From the NCBI GenBank assembly GCA_963942565.1, contig OZ012699.1, positions 27,343,467 to 27,407,466 on the forward strand: 64,000 bases of DNA, given 5' to 3'. Source of the DNA: Maea johnstoni (lineage: Eukaryota > Annelida > Polychaeta > Spionida > Magelonidae). Within the stretch, counting starts at the first letter, position 1. The number at the start of each line of letters is the position of its first letter. This document shows, one piece after another, positions 42,390-56,132 of this stretch. The notes under the pieces are model-generated. The model was not told where the DNA came from and ran no database searches. It worked only from the letters and a program-made list of their open reading frames with translations. A program made the position numbers and the translations under genes.

Positions 42390-43775
42390 TCAGGACCATG
42401 TGAAAGAATATATTTCTTGATTTCTAACAACCGTTCTTGGGAAGACATAATTTTAAAAGTACATTATTTTAACGACCCCTTCTTTGGGGAGACAAACTGA
42501 AAAAACTTTTACCACCGTTTTGTGGAGAGAGAAAATATGAAAGTTAATATCTTCACAACAGTTGCTGACGATGGACCAAATATGGAAGAGGAAATAAAAT
42601 TAAATTTATTTTCACTCCCGTTCATTGGGGGAAGGAAATAAATTGTAATAATTTTTCAATCCCGTTTATTGGGAAAAAAATACATTTAGATATATTTTCA
42701 CTTACGTTTATTGGGGAGAGAAAATGAACTTAATTTCTTCCCAACCACTATGGGAAAGGAAGGAAAATATATTTGAAGCAATGACTGGTTGCCTGCAGGA
42801 TGTTATCTTTATATCAAATAGTGAAAATGACACTGGGAACCTAGAAAGGTAAAACAAGTAGTAATAGTTTTACAATTTACCCGATACAAAGTAATCAGTG
42901 CATGAAAGGTCTTCTGACTATAAATACATAGTGGCCTCACAGCAGGATATAGGTTTTCTTTAGAAACGCAGCTCCAAAGTATTCCCACAATTATTGGTGT
43001 CAGGGATCTTCAAAAGAAGTATAAATTGGAGAAACCGCAGTACTATTTCTCCCAAAATAGCATTACCTATAGCTACGGTACACGGTTACCTACTAGGCGA
43101 TCTTCTTTTTGATAATAAATTCTTTATAATACTATATTCAATTGAGGGGGGGGGGGCATGGGTGCGACGCCTCCATATCTGAAATGTTACCCTTGGTGAG
43201 TTGTACCAACATATCTAATTTCATGCTCTTAATACAATATGTATGATTTTTCTCAAATCTGCTGCACTATAGTAGTATATAGGAGCTATAGCTAATGGTA
43301 TTTCGGGAGAAAGAGTAGCGCGGCTTCTCCAATTTAGTCTTCTTTTGAAGGTCCCTGACACCCATAATTGTGGGTATACGTAGGAGGTGCGATTCTTAAA
43401 AAATAATTTATCCTGCTGTGAGGCCACAATGCATTTATCATCAGAAGACCTTTCGCGCAATTTTTACTTTGTATCGGATAAATCGTCAAAATGATCTACT
43501 TGTTTCACCTTTCTCGGTTCCCAGTGTCATTTTCCTATTTGATATTAAGATAACACCCAATACCAATAGGAAAATAAGCCATGCAACCAGTCATTGCTTG
43601 AAATAAATTTTCCTTCCTTTTGTATAGTGGTCGGGAAGAAATAAATTTATATTTATTTATTTCCGCAATAAACGGGAGTGTAAATGAATTTAAATTAACT
43701 TTCTGTACCCAATAAACGGGAGTGAAAATCAAGCCAAATTCATTTTCTATTTCACACTTGGTCTATGGTACTTTC
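42390..43775. mobile_element. Foldback-like element at the left edge of the right block
   Basis: Left arm 42590-43110 and right arm 43270-43760 are inverted copies (for example GTGTCAGGGATCTTCAAAAG against the complement of CTTTTGAAGGTCCCTGACAC). Outside and within the left arm there are about seven degenerate tandem units of roughly 55-60 bases built on CCCGTTTATTGGGGAGAG; the right arm has two. Long inverted arms made partly of tandem repeats recall Foldback/Galileo elements. The near-identity with the left block is only known from 43180 on, inside this element. Confidence 0.6.
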
Positions 43776-44324
43776 TTTTACATAGCATACGTAATTTCAT
43801 TTCGTACAGACCACTCTACAGGGGGGGGGGGGGGGGGGGGATTAACATTCATTTATACTCCACCTACCAAAGTAAGGCTTGGATGAAGAAAAGAATGTAT
43901 ATGTAGCAAGAGACCAAGTTCTATATGCCCTATAGTTAAATGCTGGACTCATGCCAGAAGTACCAATTCAGGCATCAGCGCAAGGTCACGTGGGGACAAG
44001 GACCAATCGGAGTCTCGCATCGATCACATTACTAAGAAACATTATCTCCACCACCAACTGGGGGTGCCCAGAGAACCAATTTTGGCCTATTAGCGGCTAT
44101 TAATTGACACTGGTTGAGGCTAGCAAGTTCAGATTGATCGGCTGGTTTCGAATCCACTTGTGTTTGGTCATCTAAGAGTAAGATAAGCATTTAAACATGT
44201 AGGCACATACATACTGTATGTATGTAGGCACATACATACAGAAACACCCACGCATATATATGTAGATCTAACTATGCATGTATGTATGTGTGTGTGTTTA
44301 TGTGCGTGCGCATTGTGCGTGTTT

Positions 44325-45525
44325 TGCTTATACACACTGAGAGTGTGTATAATTACTTATATGACTAACTTGCACACCTTGCGGCGAAATCATGATGATT
44401 GGAACCCTGTCTAGTGTGACACGAGACGCTTTCGGTGTGATGATCATTTGACAGCCGACGCCGACTTTCAATGAACACTGAACGAGTGTATAAATGCCAT
44501 TTTTGATCAATTACAAAAGAATAAAGGTAATTGTTTAAACATTGTAAATCAAATGACATGAATGTATGATTTTATTTTGGGTATACAGGCCGAGTTTTTA
44601 TAATTCAAAGTTTGACTTGTACACCTAGCGGTCGGTAGTGACGTCTAGCGGAAGAACGTAGAACCCTGTCCAGTGTGACATGAGACGCTTCCTGTGCTCA
44701 AGAACGATGTCACAGTGACAGCCGACGCCGACTTTCAAGGAACACTGAACTAGTGTATAAATGCCATTTTTGATTAATAACAAAAGTCTACAGGTAATTG
44801 TTTGAACATTGTAAATTAAATGAAATGAATGTATGATTTTATTTTGGCTATACACGCCGAGTGTGTATAATTCAAAGTTTGACTTGTACAGCTAGCGGTC
44901 GGTAGTGACGTCTAGCGAACAAGATTGGAACACTGTCCAGTGTGACATAGAGACGTTTCCTGTTCTCAGGAACGATGTCACAGTCACAGCCGACGCCGAC
45001 TTTCAAGGAACACTGAACGAGTGTATAAATGCCATTTTTGATTAATTACAAAAGTCTAAAGGTAATTGTTTGAACATTGTTAATCAAATGATAGGAATGT
45101 ATGATTTTATTTTGGCTATACACGCCGAGTGTGTATAATTCAAAGTTTGACTTGTACAGCTAGCGGTCGGTAGTGACGCCTAGCGGACAAGATTGGAACA
45201 CTGTCCAGTGTGACATAGAGACGTTTCCTGTTCTCAGGAACGATGTCACAGTCACAGCCGACGCCGACTTTCAAGGAACACTGAACGAGTGTATAAATGC
45301 CATTTTTGATTAATAACAAAAGTCTAAAGGTAATTGTTTGAACATTGTTAATCAAATGATAAGAATGTATGATTTTATTTTGGGTATACAGGCCGAGTTT
45401 TTATAATTCAAAGTTTGACTTGTACACCTAGCGGTCGGTAGTGACGTCTAGCGGAAGAACGTAGAACCCTGTCCAGTGTGACATGAGACGCTTCCTGTGC
45501 ACAAGAACGATGTCACAGTGACTGT
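44325..45525 (+). repeat. 268-bp tandem repeat (right duplication copy)
   Basis: Identical by eye to 1145-2345, offset 43180. Confidence 0.9.
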
Positions 45526-46434
45526 CACAGTGACGACCCAAGCTCCCGCCGCAGTGTCACAGTGGACGTCACATGTGACGTCCAACGACTACTAGACCTT
45601 GTAGAGTAATATAGACGTTGGGCAGTTCATCTGCACACGTCCACTGCTCGCTTAGTTTTTAGCTGGGGATTCCCTTCTCATGTGCGCATGCGTGCATATT
45701 AAGCATCCGCCATTGGAGACGTGAACTCCACAAGCCTGATCGCCTCAACTTTAAAAGTGTGCCATACAGGCACCAGGCAACGGATTTTTATCGAATAAAG
45801 ATGTAATTATACAAATAAATAAGGTAGGATACGAACGTGACTGGTTTTGGGGGGTGTTTCAGGTTATAAATATGAGCGCCCAGTTTTCTTGGCGCAAGTT
45901 CACTTTTTTAAATGCTGGGAACTCTAACGGTGGTGTAGGCCAATAGACATAGCATATAGTAAACATCGGCCGGTGCCACTGTTAGAGTTGCTCGAACTAA
46001 AAGCTGCTCTGCCAGTGGCAGTGTACCACAGATGTGCCACAGTCTGAAAAGTGATTGCTAATTTAAGCTAACAATGAGCAAAGCGAATGGGTTTGTAAGT
46101 TTCAACTGTGTGCCTGTAAGAACAGGTTTGTTCTCTATAGGTGTTCAGGTCTAGCATATCTGTCCACTTAAAGAAATCTGGGTCAGTTTGTTGTTAGCAG
46201 TGACTGAGTGTGGAGAACTAGAACATAGGGGGAACTAAAGGGGCAATTGGTACATGGGACATTAGTAGTCTAAAATAATATGTAGAGATTGTGGTACTCT
46301 GTGACCCAGAAAACTTACTGGGCTATTGGCAGAATCCATCTGTATACTTTACAAGTGGACATGTAGAGGCTCACTAGAGGTCACACCTCCAACTGTAGGG
46401 TCTATCAATCTTTTGTGCAGAGTGAATGGGCTAT

Positions 46435-47353
46435 TATGGAATGCCCAGTGTGCCAAAACCACATGTTTTTGAAACATGTGAGATGTTTCTGAAACATGTG
46501 AGATGTTTCTGAAACATGTGAGATGTTTAGGAAACATCACGATATTTCACAAACATCTTACATGTTAACAAGATATCTCTTAATTTTTTGAAGTGATATC
46601 ACCTAATTGAAAGATGTTTCGCAAACATCTCTCTTATTTAATGGATATCTCTCAAATATAGTTTTGGCACAATGGCGTCAGGTCCGCCTGGCATGTCAAA
46701 ACCACATATTTCTGAAATATCTGAGATGTTTACGAAACATCTCTGACTTCGAGAGATATCACCTAATTCATTTAGATGATAGCGCGATATCACATAATTC
46801 AGAGATATTTCCTAAACATCTCTGAATTATGTGATATCATGCTATCACCTAAATGTGAGTGATATCACTTAAATACAAGATGTTTCTTAAACATGTACAT
46901 GTTTCCGAAACATCTTGCATTTAAGTGATATCTCTTTTAGTGCCTGATGTATCCAAAAGGGGATACTAAGATATCACGTAAATGAGTGATGTTTCGGAAA
47001 CATGTACATGTTTAAGAAACATCTCACAATTAGGTGATATCACTGAAGTGATACTGTGATATCACTTAAACATGTATTTGTTTAGGAAACATCTCTCAAT
47101 TAAGTGATATCACGAGTGATATCACTTAATTGAGAGATGTTTCTTAAATATCTCTGACTTTATTGATGATTTCTGTCAGACATATCTAGTAATCCGCGAT
47201 GTTTCTGAAACATCTCTCATGTTTAGGAGATATCTCTGCATTTAGGTGATATCTCATAAATATGGCGAATGATGTTTAGGAAACATGTACATGTTTCCTA
47301 AACATCTCTCATGTTTCAGAAGCATGTGGTTTTGGCACACTGGGTGTTCCATA
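46435..47353. mobile_element. 919-bp palindrome-rich DNA transposon (right duplication copy)
   Basis: Second copy of 3255-4173, with one base difference near 46854. It was copied with the duplication, not inserted independently, since the flanking GGCTAT repeats and neighbours are the same. Confidence 0.75.
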
Positions 47354-47917
47354 GGCTATACTCCTGAACTTGTACTATAGCTCATCAGGTCCGGTTAGAT
47401 CACCCGATCGGGTGAAATCTCCCGATCGGGATATTTGTCCCGTTCGGGATACATTCTTAGTTTTGTAGACGTGGCTACGATATAGCAACAAAACACAGAA
47501 AAACATACATTCGAGGCACAACCAGTGACAACAGCAGCCTCGTAGCTCCTGAGTTGGTCCTCCTAGTCTGTCCCATTTTGACCTATGGCGAGCGTGAACT
47601 CAGGTTTGTTTATAAAGCTGGTGAGCCACGCTGCTGGACTGCACTGGTGGGAGAGCCTCATACTTTAGGTACTCTAAAATCAGATTTTGCCATTAGAATC
47701 TGCAAATTTTTCGTTAATCTGAAAGTTAATGTTGTTAACTCAAGATTGCAAGTCCGATTTTTGTACTGCTTGAGTATTTTATAAATGGTCAACGGTTAAA
47801 GTTGACCTTCCTGATAATACCTCATGTATATCCCGAAGAAATATTTTATGTATTTTTTTGAAAATGATGCAGTAGCCTATCAGCTTCCCATCCCTCTAGG
47901 TAATATACGTCTCTGTC

Positions 47918-48402
47918 GGTACCCAGTATCATTTTAGCTGTTGGGTACACAGCTGCTCTGTACCCACCGTCCCAGTGTCATTTTAGCTGTCGGGTACACA
48001 GCTGCTCGCGGTACCCAGTGTCATTTTAGTTGTTGGGTACACAGTTGCTCTGTACCCAGTATCATTTTAGCTGTTGGGTACACAGCTGCTCTGTACCCAC
48101 CGTCCCAGTGTCATTTTAGCTGTCGGGTACACAGCTGCTCGCGGTACCCAGTGTCATTTTAGTTGTTGGGTACACAGTTGCTCTGTACCCAGTATCATTT
48201 TAGCTGTTGGGTACACAGCTGCTCTGTACCCAGTATCATTTTAGCTGTTGGGTACACAGCTGCTCTGTACCCAGTATCATTTTAGTTGTTGGGTACACAG
48301 CTGCTCTGTACCCAGTATCATTTTAGCTGTCGGGTACACAGCTGCTCGGTACCCAGTATCATTTTAGTTGTTGGGTACACAGCTGCTCGGTACCCAGTAT
48401 AA
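47918..48402 (+). repeat. 41-bp minisatellite (right duplication copy)
   Basis: Same array as 4738-5222, offset 43180, with the same unit order. Confidence 0.9.
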
Positions 48403-48747
48403 TATTAGATGTTGGGAATAGAGCTGCTCTGCGTACAACTCAACAAATGGTTTCCAAGCACTCATCAGAGTCTTCTGGCACTTGATCAAATTATCCTATA
48501 AGTTATTGAAGAATATCAATTAAGCTTACTTAGCTATTCAGTCATGCTATAATAGTGATTATGATCATTATGTTTATGATTGGGAAGATACCTGTCCTAT
48601 CTTAATGACTATATATAATTGGCACCTACCTTAATGGGATTGGGATTGTTGGCCTAGATTATACTAAGTGAAGTTTACCCTTGTGATTATACGCCATTAC
48701 TGCCTGCTCTGTATGAATCATTTTATAGACATCAGCCAGCTCAGGCA

Positions 48748-51370
48748 ACTGGTAGTTCAGGAAGAATCTCGAAATGAGAAATGTGTTCTGTCTGCTCCCC
48801 TACAGTCCACTACCCCCTGGATAGTCTGGTAGTTCAGGAAGGATCTCTAGATGAGAATTGTCTTCTGTCCGCTACCACTGTCTGCTCCCCTACAGTCTGC
48901 TACCTTCTGGTAAGTCTGGTAGTCCAGGAAGGATCTCTGGATGAGAATTGTCTTCTGTCTGCTACCACTCTGTCTGCTCCCCTACAGTCCGCTACCCTCT
49001 GGTTAGTCTGGTAGTTCAGGAAGGATCTCTGGATGAGAATTGTCTTCTGTCCGCTACCACTGTCTGCTCCCCTACAGTCTGCTACCTTCTGGTAAGTCTG
49101 GTAGTCCAGGAAGGATCTCTGGATGAGAATTGTCTTCTGTCTGCTACTACTCTGTCTGCTCCCCTACAGTCCGCTACCCTCTGGTTAGTCTGGTAGTTCA
49201 GGAAGGATCTCTGGATGAGAATTGTCTTCTGTCCGCTACCACTGTCTGCTCCCCTACAGTCTGCTACCTTCTGGTAAGTCTGGTAGTCCAGGAAGGATCT
49301 CTGGATGAGAATTGTCTTCTGTCTGCTACCACTCTGTCTGCTCCCCTACAGTCCGCTACCCTCTGGTTAGTCTGGTAGTTCAGGAAGGATCTCTAGATGA
49401 GAATTGTGTCCTGTCTGCTACCACTCTGTCTACTCCCCTACAGTACGCTACCCTCTGGTTAGTCTGGTAGTTCAGGAAGGATCTCTAGATGAAAATTGTC
49501 TTCTGTCCGCTACCACTGTCTGCTCCCCTACAGTCTGCTACCTTCTGGTAAGTCTGGTAGTCCAGGAAGGATCTCTGGATGAGAATTGTCTTCTGTCTGC
49601 TACCACTCTGTCTGCTCCCCTACAGTCCGCTACCCTCTGGTTAGTCTGGTAGTTCAGGAAGGATCTCTGGATGAGAATTGTCTTCTGTCCGCTACCACTC
49701 TGTCTGCTCCCCTACAGTTCACTACCCTCTGGTTAGTCTGGTAGTTCAGGAAGGATCTCTAGATGAGAATTGTCTTCTGTCTGCTACCACTCTGTCTGCT
49801 CCCCTACAGTCCGCTACCCTCTGGTTAGTCTGGTAGTTCAGGAAGGATCTCTGGATGAGAATTGTCTTCTGTCCGCTACCACTGTCTGCTCCCCTACAGT
49901 CTGCTACCTTCTGGTAAGTCTGGTAGTCCAGGAAGGATCTCTGGATGAGAATTGTCTTCTGTCTGCTACCACTCTGTCTGCTCCCCTACAGTCCGCTACC
50001 CTCTGGTTAGTCTGGTAGTTCAGGAAGGATCTCTGGATGAGAATTGTCTTCTGTCCGCTACCACTCTGTCTGCTCCCCTACAGTTCACTACCCTCTGGTT
50101 AGTCTGGTAGTTCAGGAAGGATCTCTAGATGAGAATTGTCTTCTGTCTGCTACCACTCTGTCTGCTCCCCTACAGTCCGCTACCCTCTGGTTAGTCTGGT
50201 AGTTCAGGAAGGATCTCTGGATGAGAATTGTCTTCTGTCCGCTACCACTGTCTGCTCCCCTACAGTCTGCTACCTTCTGGTAAGTCTGGTAGTCCAGGAA
50301 GGATCTCTGGATGAGAATTGTCTTCTGTTTGTTACCACTCTGTCTGCTCCCCTACAGTCCGCTACCCTCTGGTTAGTCTGGTAGTTCAGGAAGGATCTCT
50401 AGATGAGAATTGTGTCCTGTCTGCTACCACTCTGTCTACTCCCCTACAGTCCGCTACCCTCTGGTTAGTCTGGTAGTTCAGGAAGGATCTCTGGATGAGA
50501 ATTGTCTTCTGTCCGCTACCACTGTCTGCTCCCCTACAGTCCACTACCCCCTGGATAGTCTGGTAGTTCAGGAAGGATCTCTGGATGAGAATTGTCTTCT
50601 GTCTGCTACCACTCTGTCCGCTCCCCTACAGTCCACTACCCCCTGAATAGTCTGGTAGTCCAGGAAGGATCTCTAGATGAGAATTGTCTTCTGTCCGCTA
50701 CCACTCTGTCCGCTCCCCTACAGTCCACTACCCCCTGGATAGTCTGGTAGTCCAGGAAGGATCTCTGGATGAGAATTGTCTTCTGTCCGCTCCCCTACAG
50801 TCCACTACCCTCTGGTTAGTCTGGTAGTCCAGGAAGGATCTCTAGATGAGAATTGTCTTCTGTCTGCTACCACTCTGTCTGCTCCCCTACAGTCCACTAC
50901 CCCCTGAATAGTCTGGTAGTCCAGGAAGGATCTCTAGATGAGAATTGTCTTCTGTCTGCTACCACTCTGTCTGCTCCCCGACAGTCCCCTACCCCCTGAA
51001 TAGTCTGGTAGTCCAGGAAGGATCTCTAGATGAGAATTGTCTTCTGTCTGCTACCACTCTGTCTGCTCCCCTACAGTCCCCTACCCCCTGAATAGTCTGG
51101 TAGTCCAGGAAGGATCTCTAGATGAGAATTGTCTTCTGTCTGCTACCACTCTGTCTGCTCCCCTACAGTCCCCTACCCCCTGAATAGTCTGGTAGTCCAG
51201 GAAGGATCTCTAGATGAGAATTGTCTTCTGTCTGCTACCACTCTGTCTGCTCCCCTACAGTCCACTTCCCCCTGAATAGTCTGGTAGTCCAGGAAGGATC
51301 TCTGGATGAGAATTGTCTTCTGTCCGCTACCACTCTGTCCGCTCTCCTACAGTCTGCTACCCTTAGTGGT
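48748..51370 (+). repeat. 92-bp satellite (right duplication copy)
   Basis: Matches 5568-8190 monomer by monomer. Differences are one base near 49445 and a cluster of three bases in 50569-50605 (TTC for TCC, GGA for AGA, CTG for CCG), which looks like a small conversion patch from a neighbouring monomer. Confidence 0.92.
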
Positions 51371-52857
51371 TAGTCAGTTCTTTCGGAAAGAGAGAGAGGG
51401 GGGGGGGGGGGGGGGGGGGGGGGTGGTGTTAATTCTTTGTTCTTTGCTTTGGTGTCAAGCATGTGTACATTTTTCATTACAAAGAAATAACATGAATATA
51501 ACAGCTTTAAGCGAATCTATTTGTACTCTCTGGATAAATGAATGAATTGGAATGTTATGCCTTGAGTGAAAAATCAAAGAGCAACCATTTTGGGAATTTT
51601 CACAATTTTCCAGGACTATCTTGAACTCCAAATGAACAATTTGTAACTAGGTTTCTAAGACAAAGTGCATTTATACAAATTCTATATAAACAATAAGTGT
51701 GTTTAGTCAAGAATTTAACTGTAATATTCATGATTCCTGATATTCATGTAGATTTTAATATCGCTTCTATTTTATTTCATTTAAAATGTCATGAGTCAAT
51801 TGGTTGCTTGTTAAACAACAAACTGGAGAGCTCACATTTTTATGGCTATACGAAATTTCCAATATACCATCCAAACAAACTGGCTCTGTGATTAGGTATT
51901 TAGAAGACCGTCGATACCCCTTCTAGTGAATTTTTTCCTCGCTTGCTACTCGCGTGTGCAATTATTTGGACAAATACGGAATCTCCTCGCGGAGGGCTGT
52001 CTATTTTGAAAGGGTCCTTGATACCATTCTTACAGTAAGAGAAGGGAATTTCCTCCAGGTTTCAGGTTTCCTTCTCATCATGATATAACCTAAGCTGTTC
52101 AAAGCCACATAAAAACGCTTCCTTCTATGCTTCAAGCATCATGTTGGTTGCCATTATCTATACAAGATGTTTTTAGTAATTTTCAATCTCTGATCTTTGA
52201 GTTTAAATTTTTTTCAACATAGCTGCAATGTTTTGGATGTCCAAAATTAAGATACAATAACATACGAGTAGTATGTGGTATCTATACTCTATCAAAAATG
52301 AGAAAGTTACTCAAGTATCTGTCAGTAATACTGGTATTCTGTTTTCCTATTTTTGAAATTTTCATCTGCTTTTTCAGATACATGATGTGACAAGTGCTGC
52401 TACAAAACTACTGTGTAACTGGATATCACCCTACAGAGAATCAATCAAGGTCAAAGTTGAAAGTTCATTTCTGCATCAAAGAGAGATATATCAGGTGATA
52501 GACTCTACTCTATGAAACAATGGAAGTTAGTCCGGGAGCAACCATTTCCAAATTACAAGGATATATTTCAAGTTATTTACTGAATCATACCTGCATCACA
52601 CAAACCAAAGAGTTCCTATAATTTAAGGGACATCATCACATAAAATCATTGAAGGAGCAAAATTACCCGGGAATTAATTGACTCTAAAATATGTTTTATT
52701 GAGTGTATGTTTGATTTGCATACTTTTGTCAAAAGACCAGAGAAGCCGGACAATGAGGACGCAGGAATGTAAAGCACAAAAGGATTGATTTTTGAGTTTA
52801 TTATCCAGTAAAGGAGATTGAGTTAATTAGTGAAGTCTTTGTGAAAAAACACTTACT

Positions 52858-54627
52858 ATGTCTTTAGACGTGATAGGTCATAAGGATGGGCAAGAAGGGG
52901 AAGAACCTTATCCTTCTGATGGATGTGATAAATCCTATTCCAAGTCATCAAGTCATCATTTTTCTGATCATGACAAGGCATTCACTCATGATGTTGGTGT
53001 GGTGCAACAGAAGAGGAATAGTGCAAAAAGATCCTTCCAGTGCAATGAATGTGACAAGGCATTCACAAGCTCTTCTAATCTGGCAAGGCATAAGAGGATT
53101 CACAGTGGGGAAAGACCCTTCCAGTGCAATGAATGTGAGAAGACATTCTCACGATCTTCTCACCTGGTACAGCATGAGAGAATACACAGTGGGGAAAAAC
53201 CCTTCCAATGCAATAAATGTGACAAGGCATTCATAACCTCTTCTGATCTGGCAAGGCATAAGAGGATACATAGTGGGGAAAGACCCTTCCAGTGCAATGA
53301 ATGTGAGAAGGCATTCACACAGTTTTCTAACCTGGTAAAGCATAAGAAGATACACAGTGGGGAAAGACCCTTCCCGTGCAATGAATGTGACCAGGCATTC
53401 ACAGAGTCTTCTCATCTGGTACGTCATGAAAGGATACACAGCGGGAAAAGATCCTTCCAGTGCAATGAATGTGACAAGACATTCTCAAGGTCTTATAATC
53501 TGGAAGAGCATAAGAGGATACACAGTGGAGAAAGACCCTTCCAATGCAATAAATGTCACAAGGCATTCACAAACTCTTCTGATCTGGTAAAGCATAAGAG
53601 GATACACAGTGGTGAAAGACCCTTTTTGTGTAATATATGTGACAAGACATTCTCAGACTCTTCTACACTGGCAAAGCATAAGAGGATACACAGTGGAGAA
53701 AGACCCTTCCAGTGCAATGAATGTGACAAGACATTCTCACAGTCTTCTAGTCTGGTAGCGCATAAGAGGATACACAGTGGGGAAAGACCCTTCCAGTGCA
53801 ATGAATGTGACAAGACATTCTCACGGTCTTGTAATCTGGTAGAGCATAAGAGGATACACAGTGGGGAAAGACCCTTCCAGTGCAATGAATGTGGCAAGGC
53901 ATTCAGACAGTCTTTTAGTCTAGTAACGCATATGAGGTTACACAGTGGAGAAAGACCCTTCCAGTGCAATGAATGTGACAAGACATTCTCACAGTCTTCT
54001 AGTCTGACAAATCATATGAGGATACACGGCAGGGAAGTAGCCTTCCAGTGCAATGTATGTGACAAGGATTTCTTATATTCCTCAGGTCTGGAGCAGCATA
54101 AGAGGATACACAGTGGGGAAAGACCCTTCCAATGCAGTGAATGTGACAAGGCATTCACAAGCTCTTCTAATCTGGTACGGCATAAGAGGGTACACAATGG
54201 GGAAAGACCTGTCCATACCAATGAATATGATAATGCATTCACAGAGCCTTCTGGTCTGGTACAGCATATCAGGACACCCACAGCAGAAAAACCTCTTCAG
54301 TGTGGTCAGACATTCTCTTATCTGAATCAGTCCGAGAAAACACATCAACAGCTGTCAACTCACAAAATAGAGCCATCGTTATCAGAACCAAGGCATTGGG
54401 TTGTCATTGAAGGACAGTGTCTCCCTATAAAGCAAGAATTGGAGCAAAATGCTAGTGGTATATTAGAAAAACAAGAAAATCTCGTTGTAAGAGGACTGTG
54501 TCTCCCTATAAAGCAAGAGCTGGAGGAGGAAAATGCTACTGGTATATTAGAAAAACAAGAAAATCTTGTTGTTAGAGGACTGTGTCTCCCTAAAACAGAA
54601 GAGTCAGAGGAAAATGCTAATAAGTAA
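52858..54627 (+). CDS. C2H2 zinc-finger protein, 589 residues (right copy)
   Basis: Encodes a protein identical by eye to that of 9673-11442, with the same 14 intact fingers, two degenerate fingers and IKQE-repeat tail. The 5' region, start context and candidate 3' signal (AATAAA at 56838-56843) are the same. Since the DNA is also almost identical, this shows recent origin rather than constraint. If the assembly is right, the locus makes one protein from two gene doses; if not, this is an assembly repeat of the first gene. Confidence 0.92.
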   Translation: MSLDVIGHKDGQEGEEPYPSDGCDKSYSKSSSHHFSDHDKAFTHDVGVVQQKRNSAKRSFQCNECDKAFTSSSNLARHKRIHSGERPFQCNECEKTFSRSSHLVQHERIHSGEKPFQCNKCDKAFITSSDLARHKRIHSGERPFQCNECEKAFTQFSNLVKHKKIHSGERPFPCNECDQAFTESSHLVRHERIHSGKRSFQCNECDKTFSRSYNLEEHKRIHSGERPFQCNKCHKAFTNSSDLVKHKRIHSGERPFLCNICDKTFSDSSTLAKHKRIHSGERPFQCNECDKTFSQSSSLVAHKRIHSGERPFQCNECDKTFSRSCNLVEHKRIHSGERPFQCNECGKAFRQSFSLVTHMRLHSGERPFQCNECDKTFSQSSSLTNHMRIHGREVAFQCNVCDKDFLYSSGLEQHKRIHSGERPFQCSECDKAFTSSSNLVRHKRVHNGERPVHTNEYDNAFTEPSGLVQHIRTPTAEKPLQCGQTFSYLNQSEKTHQQLSTHKIEPSLSEPRHWVVIEGQCLPIKQELEQNASGILEKQENLVVRGLCLPIKQELEEENATGILEKQENLVVRGLCLPKTEESEENANK

Positions 54628-55862
54628 AAGCGGGAAAATCTTGATTTCTGATAAAACAGATAAAGTTATACTCAACACACACAAATAGATTATCATTTGG
54701 TAATGAAAACCACCTTGTTAAAGCTCTAGATGGTCGAATTTGTGATATCAGTTGCCAATAGGGCTTACTGTAGTGATCAGTAGGGTTTTGGGTTATTTAG
54801 GACCAATCAATGAAAACAAAGCAATAGTAGCATTGCAACATTTCATTTAGGAGTACTTAGAGTACAGTTTAAACCCCTTAAATAGCCATTCTAAGTATTC
54901 AAGGGACATTCAAATGGCCAATTAGAGCATTACAACTTTTAAGGAGAAGATCAAGCTGACTGTGCAAAATGCTATGTAAATACTGTAGATAGGGCTGCAT
55001 ACCACTAAGGGTGAAGCGGTACGGTACCATAACCTGTATCGTTGAAAAGGTAAGGTATATTATCGGTACTGCTATCGGTTTCTTGAACTACGCTAAGTAC
55101 ACACTTAGCATAGATCCTGACATAAATCTAAAACGTACTTGTTGTCTCTCAGGTATTTTAATTACATCATGTGATTAGATGTGAAAACTGAACAGTCGTA
55201 CTTACAGCAGCCAAACCTTGTTAAATTAAATAGATCCACATTCTGCTCATTCTTGCTTGAAGGTACGATAGTACCATCGCCGCTACAATTAGTGTTGTAA
55301 TTCTTATCGCTACCGCGTAGTGGCGCTGTATATTACTACAGCAGCGAGGGAGCAAGTTCTACAGCGCCATCTGTGAGCACCAAACAGTAATCAAAAAATG
55401 TGAAAGATTTAGTGGCCATCTTACGGCCATAAAAAGATGTATAAGTCTAGCAGGTAAAATTGGTATAAAATTTATTTAGGTCTATTTACATGTCATTTTT
55501 CTGTATTCTGACCAGTCAAGTTAGAAGAAATACTGATTGAAACTGATCACATGTATTATTTTATTTAATTTATGATTATTCAAATATTTGGTTAATATGC
55601 AAGGGCTCGGTCAAGTGGTAACAGAATTATACTTCTACAGTGTAAGTTCTCAATCTTTCTGCGATGAAACAGATTATAGACACCTCATTTATATGGTTAG
55701 GTAGGTCTTATATAGGTATTAGAAGACATTTAAACAAATATTGTAATCAAAATATTGTTTGGTGCTAAAATTGACAAAAACGGACAAAAACAATGTTACA
55801 CCCAAACAACATGTTTTAGCAATGTTTGAGCAATTGTGCATAACTTTTAACATTCTCTAATA

Positions 55863-56037
55863 CAGGTGAATTTGGATATGACAGACTCAATGGAACCAGG
55901 AAATTTGGTCCGTCATATGCAAAATCCGTCATATACATATGACAAATACTTGATATGCATCAGACTGGGACCAAGCATGTTGTCCGTCATATGCAAAAAT
56001 CCGTCATACAGTGGTCTGTCATATCCAAGTTTACCTG
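55863..56037. mobile_element. 175-bp TA-flanked MITE (right duplication copy)
   Basis: Same element and flanks as 12678-12852, offset 43185. Confidence 0.82.
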
Positions 56038-56047
56038 TATATGTTTG

Positions 56048-56109
<62 letters not shown>

Positions 56110-56132
56110 GTATATATATGTATACATATATG
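56048..56132. repeat. TA microsatellite (right duplication copy)
   Basis: As 12863-12941, with six extra bases. Confidence 0.9.
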
